Part shown: positions 34,503 through 42,467 of the stretch, one piece after another
How positions within the stretch are numbered: position 1 is the first letter of the stretch
Layout of the letters: every line of letters starts with the position of its first letter
NCBI RefSeq assembly: GCF_900187615.1
Contig: NZ_FYDO01000025.1
Span: 42,351 to 106,350, forward strand
DNA length: 64,000 nucleotides
Direction: 5' to 3'
DNA from: Pseudomonas sp. Irchel s3f7
GTDB taxonomy: Bacteria > Pseudomonadota > Gammaproteobacteria > Pseudomonadales > Pseudomonadaceae
The notes under the pieces: model-generated
Seen by the model: the letters and a program-made list of their open reading frames with translations, nothing else
The model's database searches: none
What the model was told of the DNA's origin: nothing
Made by a program: the position numbers and the translations under genes

Positions 34503-34587
34503 TGGTGCGGATGAAGAGACTCGAACTCTTACGCCTCGCGGCGCTGGAACCTAAATCCAGTGTGTCTACCAATTCCACCACATCCGC
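34503..34587 (-). tRNA. tRNA-Leu(TAG)
   Basis: 85 bases with the long variable arm of a class II tRNA, encoded CCA, and anticodon loop ATTTAGG giving TAG. It lies between the two tRNA-His copies. Confidence 0.97.
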
Positions 34588-34606
34588 GGATTGAAGCTTT
34601 TAAAGC

Positions 34607-34637
34607 AAAGGCGCCAGACTGTTAATCTGGCGCCTTT
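34607..34637 (-). terminator. Terminator-like hairpin inside the tRNA operon
   Basis: The same 12-bp stem as the operon terminator (AAAGGCGCCAGA/TCTGGCGCCTTT), with the loop one base shorter. It lies between tRNA-His copy 1 and tRNA-Leu. On the minus strand the stem is followed by TTTGCTTTAAAAG, a poor U run, so it may be a partial terminator or processing site. Confidence 0.65.
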
Positions 34638-34644
34638 CGAAATA

Positions 34645-34721
34645 TGGGGTGGACGATGGGGATCGAACCCACGACAACGGGAGTCACAATCCCGTGCTCT
34701 ACCAACTGAGCTACGCCCACC
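34645..34721 (-). tRNA. tRNA-His(GTG), copy 1
   Basis: 77 bases with G(-1) and encoded CCA, identical to the other tRNA-His here. Flanking bases (ATATG on one side, the GGCGCC hairpin on the other) are also shared, marking a segmental duplication. Confidence 0.97.
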
Positions 34722-34752
34722 ATATCGCGTTACTTGTGCCAAAGCTGCCTAA

Positions 34753-34829
34753 TGGCGCACCCGGCAGGACTCGAACCTGCGACCATCCGCTTAGAAGGCG
34801 GATGCTCTATCCAGCTGAGCTACGGGCGC
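34753..34829 (-). tRNA. tRNA-Arg(TCT)
   Basis: 77 bases with encoded CCA. Anticodon loop CTTCTAA gives TCT. First gene of the cluster. Confidence 0.97.
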
Positions 34830-34943
34830 CTTGTTAGCTGTAACCTTGAAGGACTACAAACTAAGTGCTTTTCGGTCTTGCAGAACTGTGATTCCGCTCG
34901 ACCTTCTCAACCAGTGCTAGGCTGTGCCCGACAAGTGCGACGA

Positions 34944-34972
34944 ATAGTATAGAGCGCCCCGGAGGTCGTCAA
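34944..34972 (-). promoter_or_regulatory. Sigma70 promoter of the tRNA operon
   Basis: On the minus strand TTGACG (34972-34967), 17-base spacer, TACTAT (34949-34944), about 115 bases before tRNA-Arg. An A/T-rich stretch (34976-35005) just upstream could act as an UP element. The rest of 34830-35103 has no gene. Confidence 0.75.
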
Positions 34973-35103
34973 ATCCTTTTTATAAAAAATTCATTTAATT
35001 AAAGGGGTTAGAGGAATTTGCAGACCAAGCGCCTTTGCCCTCACCTCATGACATGCGAGAATGCGTTCTCTTTTTTTCCCCTCTCGATGGTTAATCACGC
35101 GCA

Positions 35104-35958
35104 ATGACTGCACAACTTATCGACGGCAAATCGATCGCCGCCAGCCTGCGCCAGCAGATCGCCCTACGCGTCACCGAGCGTCGCCAGCAAGGCCTGCGCA
35201 CACCGGGCCTCGCGGTGATCCTGGTCGGCAGCGATCCTGCCTCTCAGGTTTATGTCTCGCACAAGCGTAAAGACTGTGAAGAGGTCGGCTTCCTTTCTCA
35301 AGCTTATGACCTGCCTTCCGAAACCACTCAAGAAGCGCTGACCGATCTGATCGATCGTTTGAACGACGACCCGGCGATCGACGGCGTTCTCCTTCAGCTT
35401 CCACTCCCAGAGCATCTGGACGCCTCCAAATTGCTGGAGCGCATTCGTCCAGACAAGGACGTCGACGGCTTCCATCCTTATAACGTCGGTCGCCTGGCCC
35501 AGCGCATTCCACTGCTGCGTCCTTGCACCCCTAAAGGCATCATGACCTTGCTGGAAAGCACCGGTGCCGATTTGTACGGGATGAATGCAGTCGTTGTCGG
35601 CGCATCCAACATTGTTGGTCGTCCGATGGCGATGGAGCTGTTGCTGGCCGGTTGCACCGTGACCGTCACCCACCGCTTCACCAAGGATCTGGCCGGCCAC
35701 GTGGGTCGCGCCGATCTGGTCGTGGTCGCGGCCGGCAAACCGGGCCTGGTCAAGGGTGAGTGGATCAAGGAAGGCGCGATCGTGATCGACGTCGGCATCA
35801 ACCGTCAGGAAGACGGCAAGCTGGTGGGCGATGTGATCTACGAAACCGCCCTGCCCCGCGCAGGCTGGATCACGCCGGTGCCGGGCGGCGTTGGCCCGAT
35901 GACCCGCGCCTGCCTGCTGGAAAACACGCTGTACGCAGCTGAAACACTGCACAGCTGA
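35104..35958 (+). CDS. folD: Methylenetetrahydrofolate dehydrogenase/cyclohydrolase
   Basis: A 284-residue bifunctional enzyme of one-carbon metabolism (NADP-dependent 5,10-methylene-THF dehydrogenase plus methenyl-THF cyclohydrolase). It has the catalytic Lys in YVSHKRKDCEEVG, the signature DGVLLQLPLPEHL, the nucleotide-binding VVGASNIVGRPMAMEL and the C-terminal PGGVGPMTRACLLENT. Full length. The terminator at 35980 follows. Transcribed away from the tRNA cluster. Confidence 0.97.
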   Translation: MTAQLIDGKSIAASLRQQIALRVTERRQQGLRTPGLAVILVGSDPASQVYVSHKRKDCEEVGFLSQAYDLPSETTQEALTDLIDRLNDDPAIDGVLLQLPLPEHLDASKLLERIRPDKDVDGFHPYNVGRLAQRIPLLRPCTPKGIMTLLESTGADLYGMNAVVVGASNIVGRPMAMELLLAGCTVTVTHRFTKDLAGHVGRADLVVVAAGKPGLVKGEWIKEGAIVIDVGINRQEDGKLVGDVIYETALPRAGWITPVPGGVGPMTRACLLENTLYAAETLHS

Positions 35959-35979
35959 GTTGCAGATTGGCATGAAGAG

Positions 35980-36006
35980 AACCCCGCCCATCGCGGGGTT
36001 TTTTTT
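35980..36006 (+). terminator. Rho-independent terminator of folD
   Basis: Stem AACCCCGC/GCGGGGTT with a 5-base loop followed by TTTTTT. Confidence 0.95.
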
Positions 36007-36182
36007 GCCTGAAAAAAAAGATCGACCATCCGCCGGAAAATGACGTTTTTTTCATGTTTCCAAGGACTTTCACCTGTTAGTTGAACAACCATCGACAGTT
36101 ATTCAGCCATACTCCAGAATGTCGCGCTTTTGAGAAATAGCCCGTTACAAACGGCTTATCAACACCTTATGAGTCTGCCAGC

Positions 36183-37121
36183 GTGAAAATCCGCCTCTCT
36201 ATCCTGAGCCTATTGTTTGCCGTTACAGGGATTCTCATCACGCCAATCGCCAGCGCTGGCGAAACGACCGCGGCGCCGCGGGACAACACACGACTCAAGC
36301 TCGCGTCCGGCAGCACTTTGCTGGTGGATTTACAGACCAACAAAGTCATCTATGCCAATAACCCGGACGTGGTGGTACCCATCGCTTCCGTCAGCAAGTT
36401 GATGACCGGTCTGGTGGTGGTCGAAGCCCGCCAAAATATGGACGAGTACATCAACATCAACATCAGTGACACCCCGGAAATGAAGGGCGTGTTTTCCCGG
36501 GTCAAGCTCAACAGCGAGATGCCACGCCGGGAAATGTTGCTGATTGCGCTGATGTCTTCGGAGAACCGTGCCGCCGCGAGCCTGGCCCACCACTATCCGG
36601 GCGGCTACGTAGCGTTTATTGCCGCCATGAACGCCAAGGCAAGGGCACTGGGCATGACCAGCACGCACTTTGTCGAACCGACCGGCCTGTCACCGCGCAA
36701 CGTGTCCACCGCGCGCGACCTGAGCAAGCTATTGGTCGCCGCGCACAAGCACCCCTTGCTGACAGAGCTGAGCACCACCAAACAAAAAACCGTGTCGTTC
36801 CGCAAACCCAATTACAGCCTGGGTTTTCGCAACACCGATCACCTGGTCAACAAGCCGAACTGGAACATCGAACTGACCAAGACCGGTTTTACCAACGCTG
36901 CTGGTCACTGCCTGGTGCTGGTGACCCATATGGCTAACCGCCCGGTTGCGCTGGTCATTCTTGACGCATACGGCAAGTACACCCACTTCGCCGATGCCAC
37001 GCGCATTCGCAAATGGGTCGAAACCGGCAACAGCGCGACGGTGCCGTCCGTAGCGTTGCAGTACAAATCGGACAAAAACCTCAAGCAACGCCAGAGCGGC
37101 GTGGTTGAAGCCTCGAAGTAA
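36183..37121 (+). CDS. pbpG: D-alanyl-D-alanine endopeptidase (PBP7/8 type)
   Basis: A 312-residue low-molecular-weight penicillin-binding protein (peptidase S11). The signal peptide ends ITPIASA-GE (about residue 25). Active-site motifs are SVSK (S-x2-K, near residue 72), SSEN (S-x-N) and KTGFTN (KTG box). It cleaves cross-linked muropeptides in the periplasm. The start is GTG 36183. Length and motifs fit PbpG rather than DacA, as the C-terminal amphipathic-anchor domain is absent. Confidence 0.92.
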   Translation: MKIRLSILSLLFAVTGILITPIASAGETTAAPRDNTRLKLASGSTLLVDLQTNKVIYANNPDVVVPIASVSKLMTGLVVVEARQNMDEYININISDTPEMKGVFSRVKLNSEMPRREMLLIALMSSENRAAASLAHHYPGGYVAFIAAMNAKARALGMTSTHFVEPTGLSPRNVSTARDLSKLLVAAHKHPLLTELSTTKQKTVSFRKPNYSLGFRNTDHLVNKPNWNIELTKTGFTNAAGHCLVLVTHMANRPVALVILDAYGKYTHFADATRIRKWVETGNSATVPSVALQYKSDKNLKQRQSGVVEASK

Positions 37122-37135
37122 CAACGCGACACGAA

Positions 37136-37229
37136 CCTGTGGTGAGGGAGCCTGCTCCCGCTGGGCTGCGAAGCGGCCCCATGGGACAGCTACGCTGTCC
37201 AGCAGAAGCAGGCTCCCTCGCCACAGTTT
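37136..37229. repeat. REP-type long inverted repeat
   Basis: Arms CTGTGGTGAGGGAGCCTGCTCCCGCTGG and its near-complement are separated by about 45 bases. It lies between convergent pbpG and the 71-residue gene and may serve as a shared bidirectional terminator (TTTTTTCTA follows). Confidence 0.8.
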
Positions 37230-37239
37230 TTTCTAGCGA

Positions 37240-37455
37240 TTAATCATTAGGCAGCGGCATCTGGTCATCATCCGGAATGCCGTCGCCAGTGCTCGGATCT
37301 CGCCATCCCTTTGGATGCTCAGTCGGCACCACCGTTGGCCGCACCAGCGGATCGCGTAACGGGCTGTTCGGGTCCATCACCGGGTCAGGGTCTTGCTCGG
37401 GAGTGGTAGGAACCGTTTCCGGACGCTTGTCATCGAAACTCGAATCGGTAGACAT
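37240..37455 (-). CDS. Small Pro/Asp-rich hypothetical protein
   Basis: 71 residues, hydrophilic and probably disordered, rich in Pro and Asp (QDPDPVMDPNSPLRDPL), ending PDDDQMPLPND. No signal or membrane segment. The start at 37455 (MSTDSSFDD) follows a perfect GGAGG. It is 11 bases downstream of a second small protein of similar composition, so the two form a mini-operon. Family not recognised with certainty; function unknown. Confidence 0.75.
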   Translation of the reverse strand: MSTDSSFDDKRPETVPTTPEQDPDPVMDPNSPLRDPLVRPTVVPTEHPKGWRDPSTGDGIPDDDQMPLPND

Positions 37456-37466
37456 ACACACCTCCA

Positions 37467-37679
37467 TCAAGTCCGTGGTTTCAGATCGCCAAGGGGATCG
37501 TAGGGCTTCGCCGGAACCTTGGAGTTGTCGCCCGGTTTTATATCCCGCGGCGCTTTGGCCGGACCTGTGGGATCGACTTGAGGATCAGCCAGATCCGGAG
37601 AGTCGGGGTCGAAACCAAGTTCATCCCCGGAAGACTGTTCAGACGAGTGTGGGCCCTCGGGCGTAGTGGAATGAGCCAT
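37467..37679 (-). CDS. Small acidic hypothetical protein (possibly DUF6021)
   Basis: 70 residues with the segment LGFDPDSPDLADPQVDPTGP and the C-terminus YDPLGDLKPRT. It resembles a Pseudomonas-specific family that I recall as DUF6021; that name is from memory. Strong AGGAGG ribosome site before ATG 37679. First gene of a two-gene operon with 37240-37455. Probably disordered. Function unknown. Confidence 0.78.
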   Translation of the reverse strand: MAHSTTPEGPHSSEQSSGDELGFDPDSPDLADPQVDPTGPAKAPRDIKPGDNSKVPAKPYDPLGDLKPRT

Positions 37680-37773
37680 GGGCGCCTCCTGATCGTATGG
37701 CCCGAAACAATTCGGGCCTGTACAGATCAGAGGTTGTTAACGGGCGCAGGTGCCCGGCAGGTGACGAACGGAG

Positions 37774-38439
37774 TTACTGTCCGGCCAAGGCTTGTTTAGC
37801 TTTGGCGGCTGCCTGTTCCTGACCGGCCTGGGCCAGGTCGTTCGCGGCCTTGAGCCAGCGCTGTTGATCGACCTGGGCCGGGATTTGCGTCGGGCTCTGG
37901 ATCAAGACCGCCCAACCGCCAGCGTCCTTGAACGCTGATTCGAACGAGCTGAAGCTCATCCGCGTGTTTCGATTCATGCCGGCCCGCAGCAGGACGGTCT
38001 GTTTCTGGCGATTGTATCCGGAAAGAATCGCGTAACGAGGCTCGGTCCACATCACAGAGCCTTCCGTGAAGCGCACCATCACCGGATAACCGGCCGCCAC
38101 CTGGGTCAACAAGGCGGGCAGATTACTGTCGAGTGGATAAACAACCATTCCATATTCACGGGCAAGGTTTTGCATGTTCTGTTGCAGCTGCGCTTCTGCG
38201 CCCGGCAAATGCAAAGGCTTATCGAGCAGGCCCGGCGTGATCACGATCCCCTGCTGGGACAACATGCTCGCCAGCACTTGCGGCCCACTCTGGTTCGCGA
38301 CGCCTTTGTAGAAACGACCACTGAGCTCGACACGCTCCGGCAGGCGTTTGACCTGCGGATCAACGCTCCCCGCACAACCCGCCAGGCTGGCCACGATCAG
38401 CGCCACCGATAGCGTTCGAGAAATCACTCGCACCATCAT
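37774..38439 (-). CDS. Lipoprotein with inactive C39-like peptidase domain
   Basis: A 221-residue lipoprotein with lipobox SLAGC (Cys22) and a papain-like C39-type fold. At the expected catalytic Cys of the Q-x-x-C-G-P motif it has Ser51 (ANQSGPQVLASML). At the expected His (H-Y-V-V-V-x-G-Y) it reads EPRYAILSGYN. It is probably a non-proteolytic binding protein of the periplasm or outer membrane. The C-terminus is a helical Ala/Gln-rich region resembling a TPR-like tail. Start ATG 38439 or 38436; the AAGAGAG site fits either. Confidence 0.75.
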   Translation of the reverse strand: MMVRVISRTLSVALIVASLAGCAGSVDPQVKRLPERVELSGRFYKGVANQSGPQVLASMLSQQGIVITPGLLDKPLHLPGAEAQLQQNMQNLAREYGMVVYPLDSNLPALLTQVAAGYPVMVRFTEGSVMWTEPRYAILSGYNRQKQTVLLRAGMNRNTRMSFSSFESAFKDAGGWAVLIQSPTQIPAQVDQQRWLKAANDLAQAGQEQAAAKAKQALAGQ

Positions 38440-38671
38440 CACTCTCTTATTCAGTTGCCAGGCAATCCCATTCCCGGCTTGGCCGACGATCATAGGGGGC
38501 GGCGCGGCGTCGGTATAGCCTTAAACGGTAGTTGAGTGTATTGGATAGAGCGAACTGGTTGGTGGTAGCCGACCTTTGGTCAATAGCCTGAAATACAGCA
38601 ACGGCTAGACTGTGTTCTAAAGAGCAGAAGCACAGCGAGTGCGCCCGCAGCAGGGCAAAGAGGAGGCACAG

Positions 38672-38842
38672 ATGAGCCTGGCAATGACCATCGTGATGTT
38701 GATTTCCGGTTGGCTGGCCGTCGCCGCCGCCATGTTATGGGGGGTTCTGCGAGTTACCCGCCGCCACCATCACCACCCTGTTCAGCCAGCGCCGCTGGCG
38801 AAAAACGAAGAATCGCCGGTTTCACACGCCAGCGCACACTGA
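38672..38842 (+). CDS. Small single-span membrane protein
   Basis: 56 residues. The hydrophobic segment at residues 4-27 (MTIVMLISGWLAVAAAMLWG) is followed by VTRRHHHHP and a short polar tail, so the orientation is probably N-out/C-in. Perfect AGGAGG ribosome site 6 bases before ATG 38672. No family recognised. Ends 26 bases before a bidirectional terminator shared with terC. Confidence 0.75.
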   Translation: MSLAMTIVMLISGWLAVAAAMLWGVLRVTRRHHHHPVQPAPLAKNEESPVSHASAH

Positions 38843-38867
38843 CGATTTTTTAACGGGACACAAACAA

Positions 38868-38908
38868 AAACGGCCGCCTGTACTCCCTTGGAGTCCAGGC
38901 GGCCGTTT
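38868..38908. terminator. Bidirectional terminator
   Basis: Stem AAACGGCCGCCTG/CAGGCGGCCGTTT (13 bp) between convergent genes, with T runs on the plus strand (TTTCATTT) and on the minus strand (TTTTTGTTTG). Confidence 0.9.
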
Positions 38909-38921
38909 CATTTAGCGAGGA

Positions 38922-39668
38922 TCAGGCTTCAGCAGCCAAGCGCTGATGCCGGTTGCGACGCAGTATGTTCAGCACCTCGACTGTCGCCGAGAATGCCATC
39001 GCCGCATAGACGTAACCTTTCGGTACGTGGGCCCCGAAGCCTTCGGCGATCAGCGTCATACCGATCATGATCAGGAAGCCCAGGGCCAACATCACCACGG
39101 TCGGGTTGTCGTTGATGAACTTGGCCAGCGGATCAGCCGCGAACAACATCACCAGCACCGACACCACCACTGCGATGACCATGATCGGCAAATGCTCGGT
39201 CATGCCGACAGCGGTAATAATGCTGTCGATGGAGAACACCATGTCCAGCATCAGGATCTGACCGATCGCCGCAGCAAAACCCAGGGTCACGGTCGATGTC
39301 GCCGACTTCGGATCTTCTGGCGCCGGGTCCATGCTGTGATGGATCTCGGAGGTTGCCTTCCACAACAGGAACAGGCCACCGGCAATCAGGATCATGTCCT
39401 TCCAGGAGAGCGCATGGCCGAGTATCTCGATCACCGGCGCGGTCAACTGGACGATGAAGGCGATGGTGCTCAGCAAGCCCAGGCGCAGGATCAATGCCAT
39501 GCCGATACCGATACGGCGTGCCTTCTGCCGATTTTTCAGGGGCAGTTTGTTGGTCAGGATCGAGATGAAGATCAGGTTATCGATGCCAAGCACGATTTCC
39601 ATCACGATCAGCGTCGACAAAGCGACCCAGGCAGCGGGGCTGGCGGCAAGTTGTAAAAGGTATTCCAT
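38922..39668 (-). CDS. TerC-family integral membrane protein
   Basis: A 248-residue membrane protein with about seven hydrophobic segments. It has the family's conserved acidic motifs in membrane helices: EIVLGIDNLIFISI and LDMVFSIDSIITAVGM. TerC/Alx-type proteins export or gate divalent cations (notably Mn2+), some at the translocon. It resembles YgdQ/YoaE-like short TerC proteins. A small lipoprotein gene lies 28 bases upstream on the same strand. Confidence 0.9.
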   Translation of the reverse strand: MEYLLQLAASPAAWVALSTLIVMEIVLGIDNLIFISILTNKLPLKNRQKARRIGIGMALILRLGLLSTIAFIVQLTAPVIEILGHALSWKDMILIAGGLFLLWKATSEIHHSMDPAPEDPKSATSTVTLGFAAAIGQILMLDMVFSIDSIITAVGMTEHLPIMVIAVVVSVLVMLFAADPLAKFINDNPTVVMLALGFLIMIGMTLIAEGFGAHVPKGYVYAAMAFSATVEVLNILRRNRHQRLAAEA

Positions 39669-39696
39669 GGGTCAGTCCTGACTCGTTGTAAGACGT

Positions 39697-39939
39697 TTAG
39701 ATTTCCTGGGAAGAAGATTCGGTTTTTTCCGCATCTTTTTCCGTTGATTCTTTCTTGCTGATCAAACTGCCCGTGGCATCGCTGAGCGCTTGCTCGGCGG
39801 CTTTGTGGGTATCGTCAATCGCCTGTTTGGCGCTTTCGGCAGCCTTGCCCATCAATTGTTGAGCGCTTTTCTCGGCCTGGTCGCAACCGGCCAGTACCAG
39901 TAAAGACGTAATCAGCAGTGCCGTGGCTTTAACCTTCAT
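39697..39939 (-). CDS. Small helical lipoprotein
   Basis: 80 residues. The signal peptide has lipobox VLAGC (Cys19), followed by a highly charged Ala/Lys/Glu-rich region likely to form one long helix (AEKSAQQLMGKAAESAKQAI). Resembles small murein-lipoprotein-like or stress lipoproteins. Start at 39939 after GGAAAAC. Probably cotranscribed with terC. Function unknown. Confidence 0.8.
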   Translation of the reverse strand: MKVKATALLITSLLVLAGCDQAEKSAQQLMGKAAESAKQAIDDTHKAAEQALSDATGSLISKKESTEKDAEKTESSSQEI

Positions 39940-40100
39940 GATGTTTTCCTCGATAGAACAAACGAGGCCGAAACGATGGCCCGTTAATAGCGATGCATTC
40001 TAGGGGGACAAACACTTCAGGAAAATTCGTATTTTTAGCGGCTATACTTCGGTTTTTACGAATCCAGCGAGCAATCGCTGTATGTAGGGGGAACTCAGCC

Positions 40101-41000
40101 ATGCTCAACTATCGGCAACTGCATTACTTCTGGGTGGTGGCCAAAACCGGCAGCATCGTGCGCGCCTGTGAACAGCTGAACCTCACGCCGCAAACGATCA
40201 GCGGGCAGATTTCACTGCTGGAACAGACCTATGGCATCGAGTTGTTTCGCCGGGTTGGTCGGCAACTGGAACTCACCGAGGCCGGTCGGCAGACCCTGCC
40301 CTACGCCGAACAAATGTTTCAGCTGGGGGGCGAACTGGAGTTGATGTTGCGCGCCCAACCCAATGAACAGCAAATCCTGTTTCGCGTTGGCGTCGCCGAC
40401 GTTGTCCCCAAATCCATCGTTTATCGCCTGATCGCACCGACCATGGAACTGAGCGAGCCGCTGCGTATCACCTGCCGCGAAGACAAACTGGAGCGCCTGC
40501 TCGCCGACCTGGCGATCCAGCGCCTGGACCTGGTGATTTCCGACAGCCCGATGCCGTCGCACCTGGACATCAAGGGTTATAGCCAGAAGCTGGGGGAATG
40601 CGGGATCAGCTTTTTCGCCACTCCGGAACTCGCCGCCCGTTACGGCGAAGATTTCCCGCGTAACCTGCACGGTGCGCCGTTGTTGATCCCCGGTCCGGAA
40701 ACCGTGGTGCGCAGCCGTTTGCAGCGTTGGTTCGCCGAGCAGCAGATCCAGCCGCAGATTGTCGGTGAGTTCGACGACAGCGCCTTGATGCAGGCCTTCG
40801 GCCAATCCGGCAGCGGGATTTTCATTGGCCCGAGCGTGATTGCCGATGAAGTGAAACGCCAATGCGGCGTGGCGGTGATTGGCCAGACCGACGCGGTGAC
40901 GGAGTCGTTCTACGCCATTTCGGTCGAACGCAAGGTCAAGCACCCCGGCATCGTCGCCATTACCGAAGGTGCCCGACGCCAGTTGTTTACCGAGTTGTGA
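40101..41000 (+). CDS. nhaR: LysR-family transcriptional activator NhaR
   Basis: A 299-residue LysR-type regulator. The N-terminal helix-turn-helix begins MLNYRQLHYFWVVAKTGSIV, the pattern of NhaR, which senses Na+ and activates sodium/proton antiporter genes. The substrate-binding domain is full length. ATG 40101 follows GGGGGAAC. No nhaA lies next to it. Convergent with the MFS gene, stops 4 bases apart. Confidence 0.85.
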   Translation: MLNYRQLHYFWVVAKTGSIVRACEQLNLTPQTISGQISLLEQTYGIELFRRVGRQLELTEAGRQTLPYAEQMFQLGGELELMLRAQPNEQQILFRVGVADVVPKSIVYRLIAPTMELSEPLRITCREDKLERLLADLAIQRLDLVISDSPMPSHLDIKGYSQKLGECGISFFATPELAARYGEDFPRNLHGAPLLIPGPETVVRSRLQRWFAEQQIQPQIVGEFDDSALMQAFGQSGSGIFIGPSVIADEVKRQCGVAVIGQTDAVTESFYAISVERKVKHPGIVAITEGARRQLFTEL

Positions 41001-41004
41001 CGTT

Positions 41005-42159
41005 TCAGGCACAGACTTCGCGAGCTTTGAACGACATCAGCGCAATTGCCAGCAGGATCGAGGCGAGGATAAAACCGGCCGCCGCGAAGCCAAGACCTTG
41101 CAGGCCAACGCTGTCGATCACCCGCCCGCCGATCATGGCGCCCAGGCCGATGCCGAAGTTGGCCCCGGCAATGTTCAAGGACGCGGCGAATGCCGGCGCT
41201 TCCGGCGCGACTTTCATCAAGCGCACATGGCTGACCAAGAACAGCGCGGCCTGAGTCACGCCCCAGATGCCCATGGCCGCCGCCAGCCCGACGGGCGAAT
41301 GAATGTTCGGCACCAGCGCCACCAGGCCGGCGATCATGAACGCGCAGAACATCATCGATGCCACCAGCGGGTGACGATCCACCGCGCGACCGCCCAACGA
41401 GTTGCCGATCAGCCCGACCGCACCGAAGCCCATCAGGCACCAGCCAACCACCGTGCCATTGAAACCGGCGAGCCGCTCAAGAATATCCGCCAGATAGGTG
41501 TACGCGGTGAACATGCCGCTGAACACCACGACCGATAGCAAGATGTGCCCGAGTATCAGCGGGCTGCGCAGGATGCTGAATTGCGAGCGAAAGCTCGCCT
41601 GATGCTGGTGCAAGTTGGTTTTCGGCAAATAGATAAACAGCAGCAACGCCTTGGCGAAAGCGATGACCGCCAGAATGCCGAACGCACTGCGCCAGCCGAA
41701 TGCATCCGAAATCAGCGTGCCCACCGGAATGCCGAACACCGTGGCGCAGACGATGCCGAAGCCGATCTTGGCAACGGCGCGCCCGGCATAGTCCGGCCCA
41801 ACGATGTCCACCGCCGTCTCGCTGGCCAAGGCCCAGAACACTGGCAGCCCCAGCGCCGGGACCAATCGGGCAAACGCCATCACCCAGATATTCGGTGCCA
41901 GCGCCGCGACCGCGTTGGCCATACCGAACAGGATCAACACCGAAATGAACAGCTTGCGCCGCTCGAAGCGGGAGAAATACGCGGTAAGGAACGGCCCGAA
42001 TGCGGCGACGGTGAAGGCGAACAGGGTCACCAGTAAACCCGCTTGCGGGATGCTGACGTCCAGATCCCGGGCAATCGCCGGCAACAGGCCAACGATGATG
42101 AATTCCGTGGTCAGCACCGTAAAACCGGCGGCGGACAACAGAAGAATCGGCAACAGCAT
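41005..42159 (-). CDS. MFS transporter, DHA1/AraJ-like
   Basis: A 384-residue 12-TM major facilitator resembling sugar-efflux/chloramphenicol-type DHA1 exporters. It begins MLLPILLLSAAGFTVLTTEFIIVGLLP, with the TEFxxxGLLP motif of TM1, and has the cytoplasmic loop motif in YFSRFERRKLF. The start ATG 42159 follows GGAG. The long open frame upstream of it codes for no plausible protein. Substrate unknown. Confidence 0.85.
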   Translation of the reverse strand: MLLPILLLSAAGFTVLTTEFIIVGLLPAIARDLDVSIPQAGLLVTLFAFTVAAFGPFLTAYFSRFERRKLFISVLILFGMANAVAALAPNIWVMAFARLVPALGLPVFWALASETAVDIVGPDYAGRAVAKIGFGIVCATVFGIPVGTLISDAFGWRSAFGILAVIAFAKALLLFIYLPKTNLHQHQASFRSQFSILRSPLILGHILLSVVVFSGMFTAYTYLADILERLAGFNGTVVGWCLMGFGAVGLIGNSLGGRAVDRHPLVASMMFCAFMIAGLVALVPNIHSPVGLAAAMGIWGVTQAALFLVSHVRLMKVAPEAPAFAASLNIAGANFGIGLGAMIGGRVIDSVGLQGLGFAAAGFILASILLAIALMSFKAREVCA

Positions 42160-42467
42160 GCAGAACTCCAGAAAAAACGACGACACCAGCGATAGCCCGA
42201 AGGCCCACTGGCAGAGATGAAAATGAGGATGGCGAATCTTAACAGAGTGCTTCCACAGGCGGTTGCACGAACCTGCATTTCGCGTTGATTGCCATGGTGG
42301 CAGTTCGTCACAGGTCTGAAAGATCCTGCCTACGCTGTGATAAAGTCCGCGCCCTGAAAAACGTACACCCAGTGTTTCCTTTTCGGTTTCCCGCCTGCGG
42401 CCTGCCCCGTTTGTTGCTGCAACCACGGTGAAACCACGCACTTATAAAAATTCAGAGATGCCGTTTT

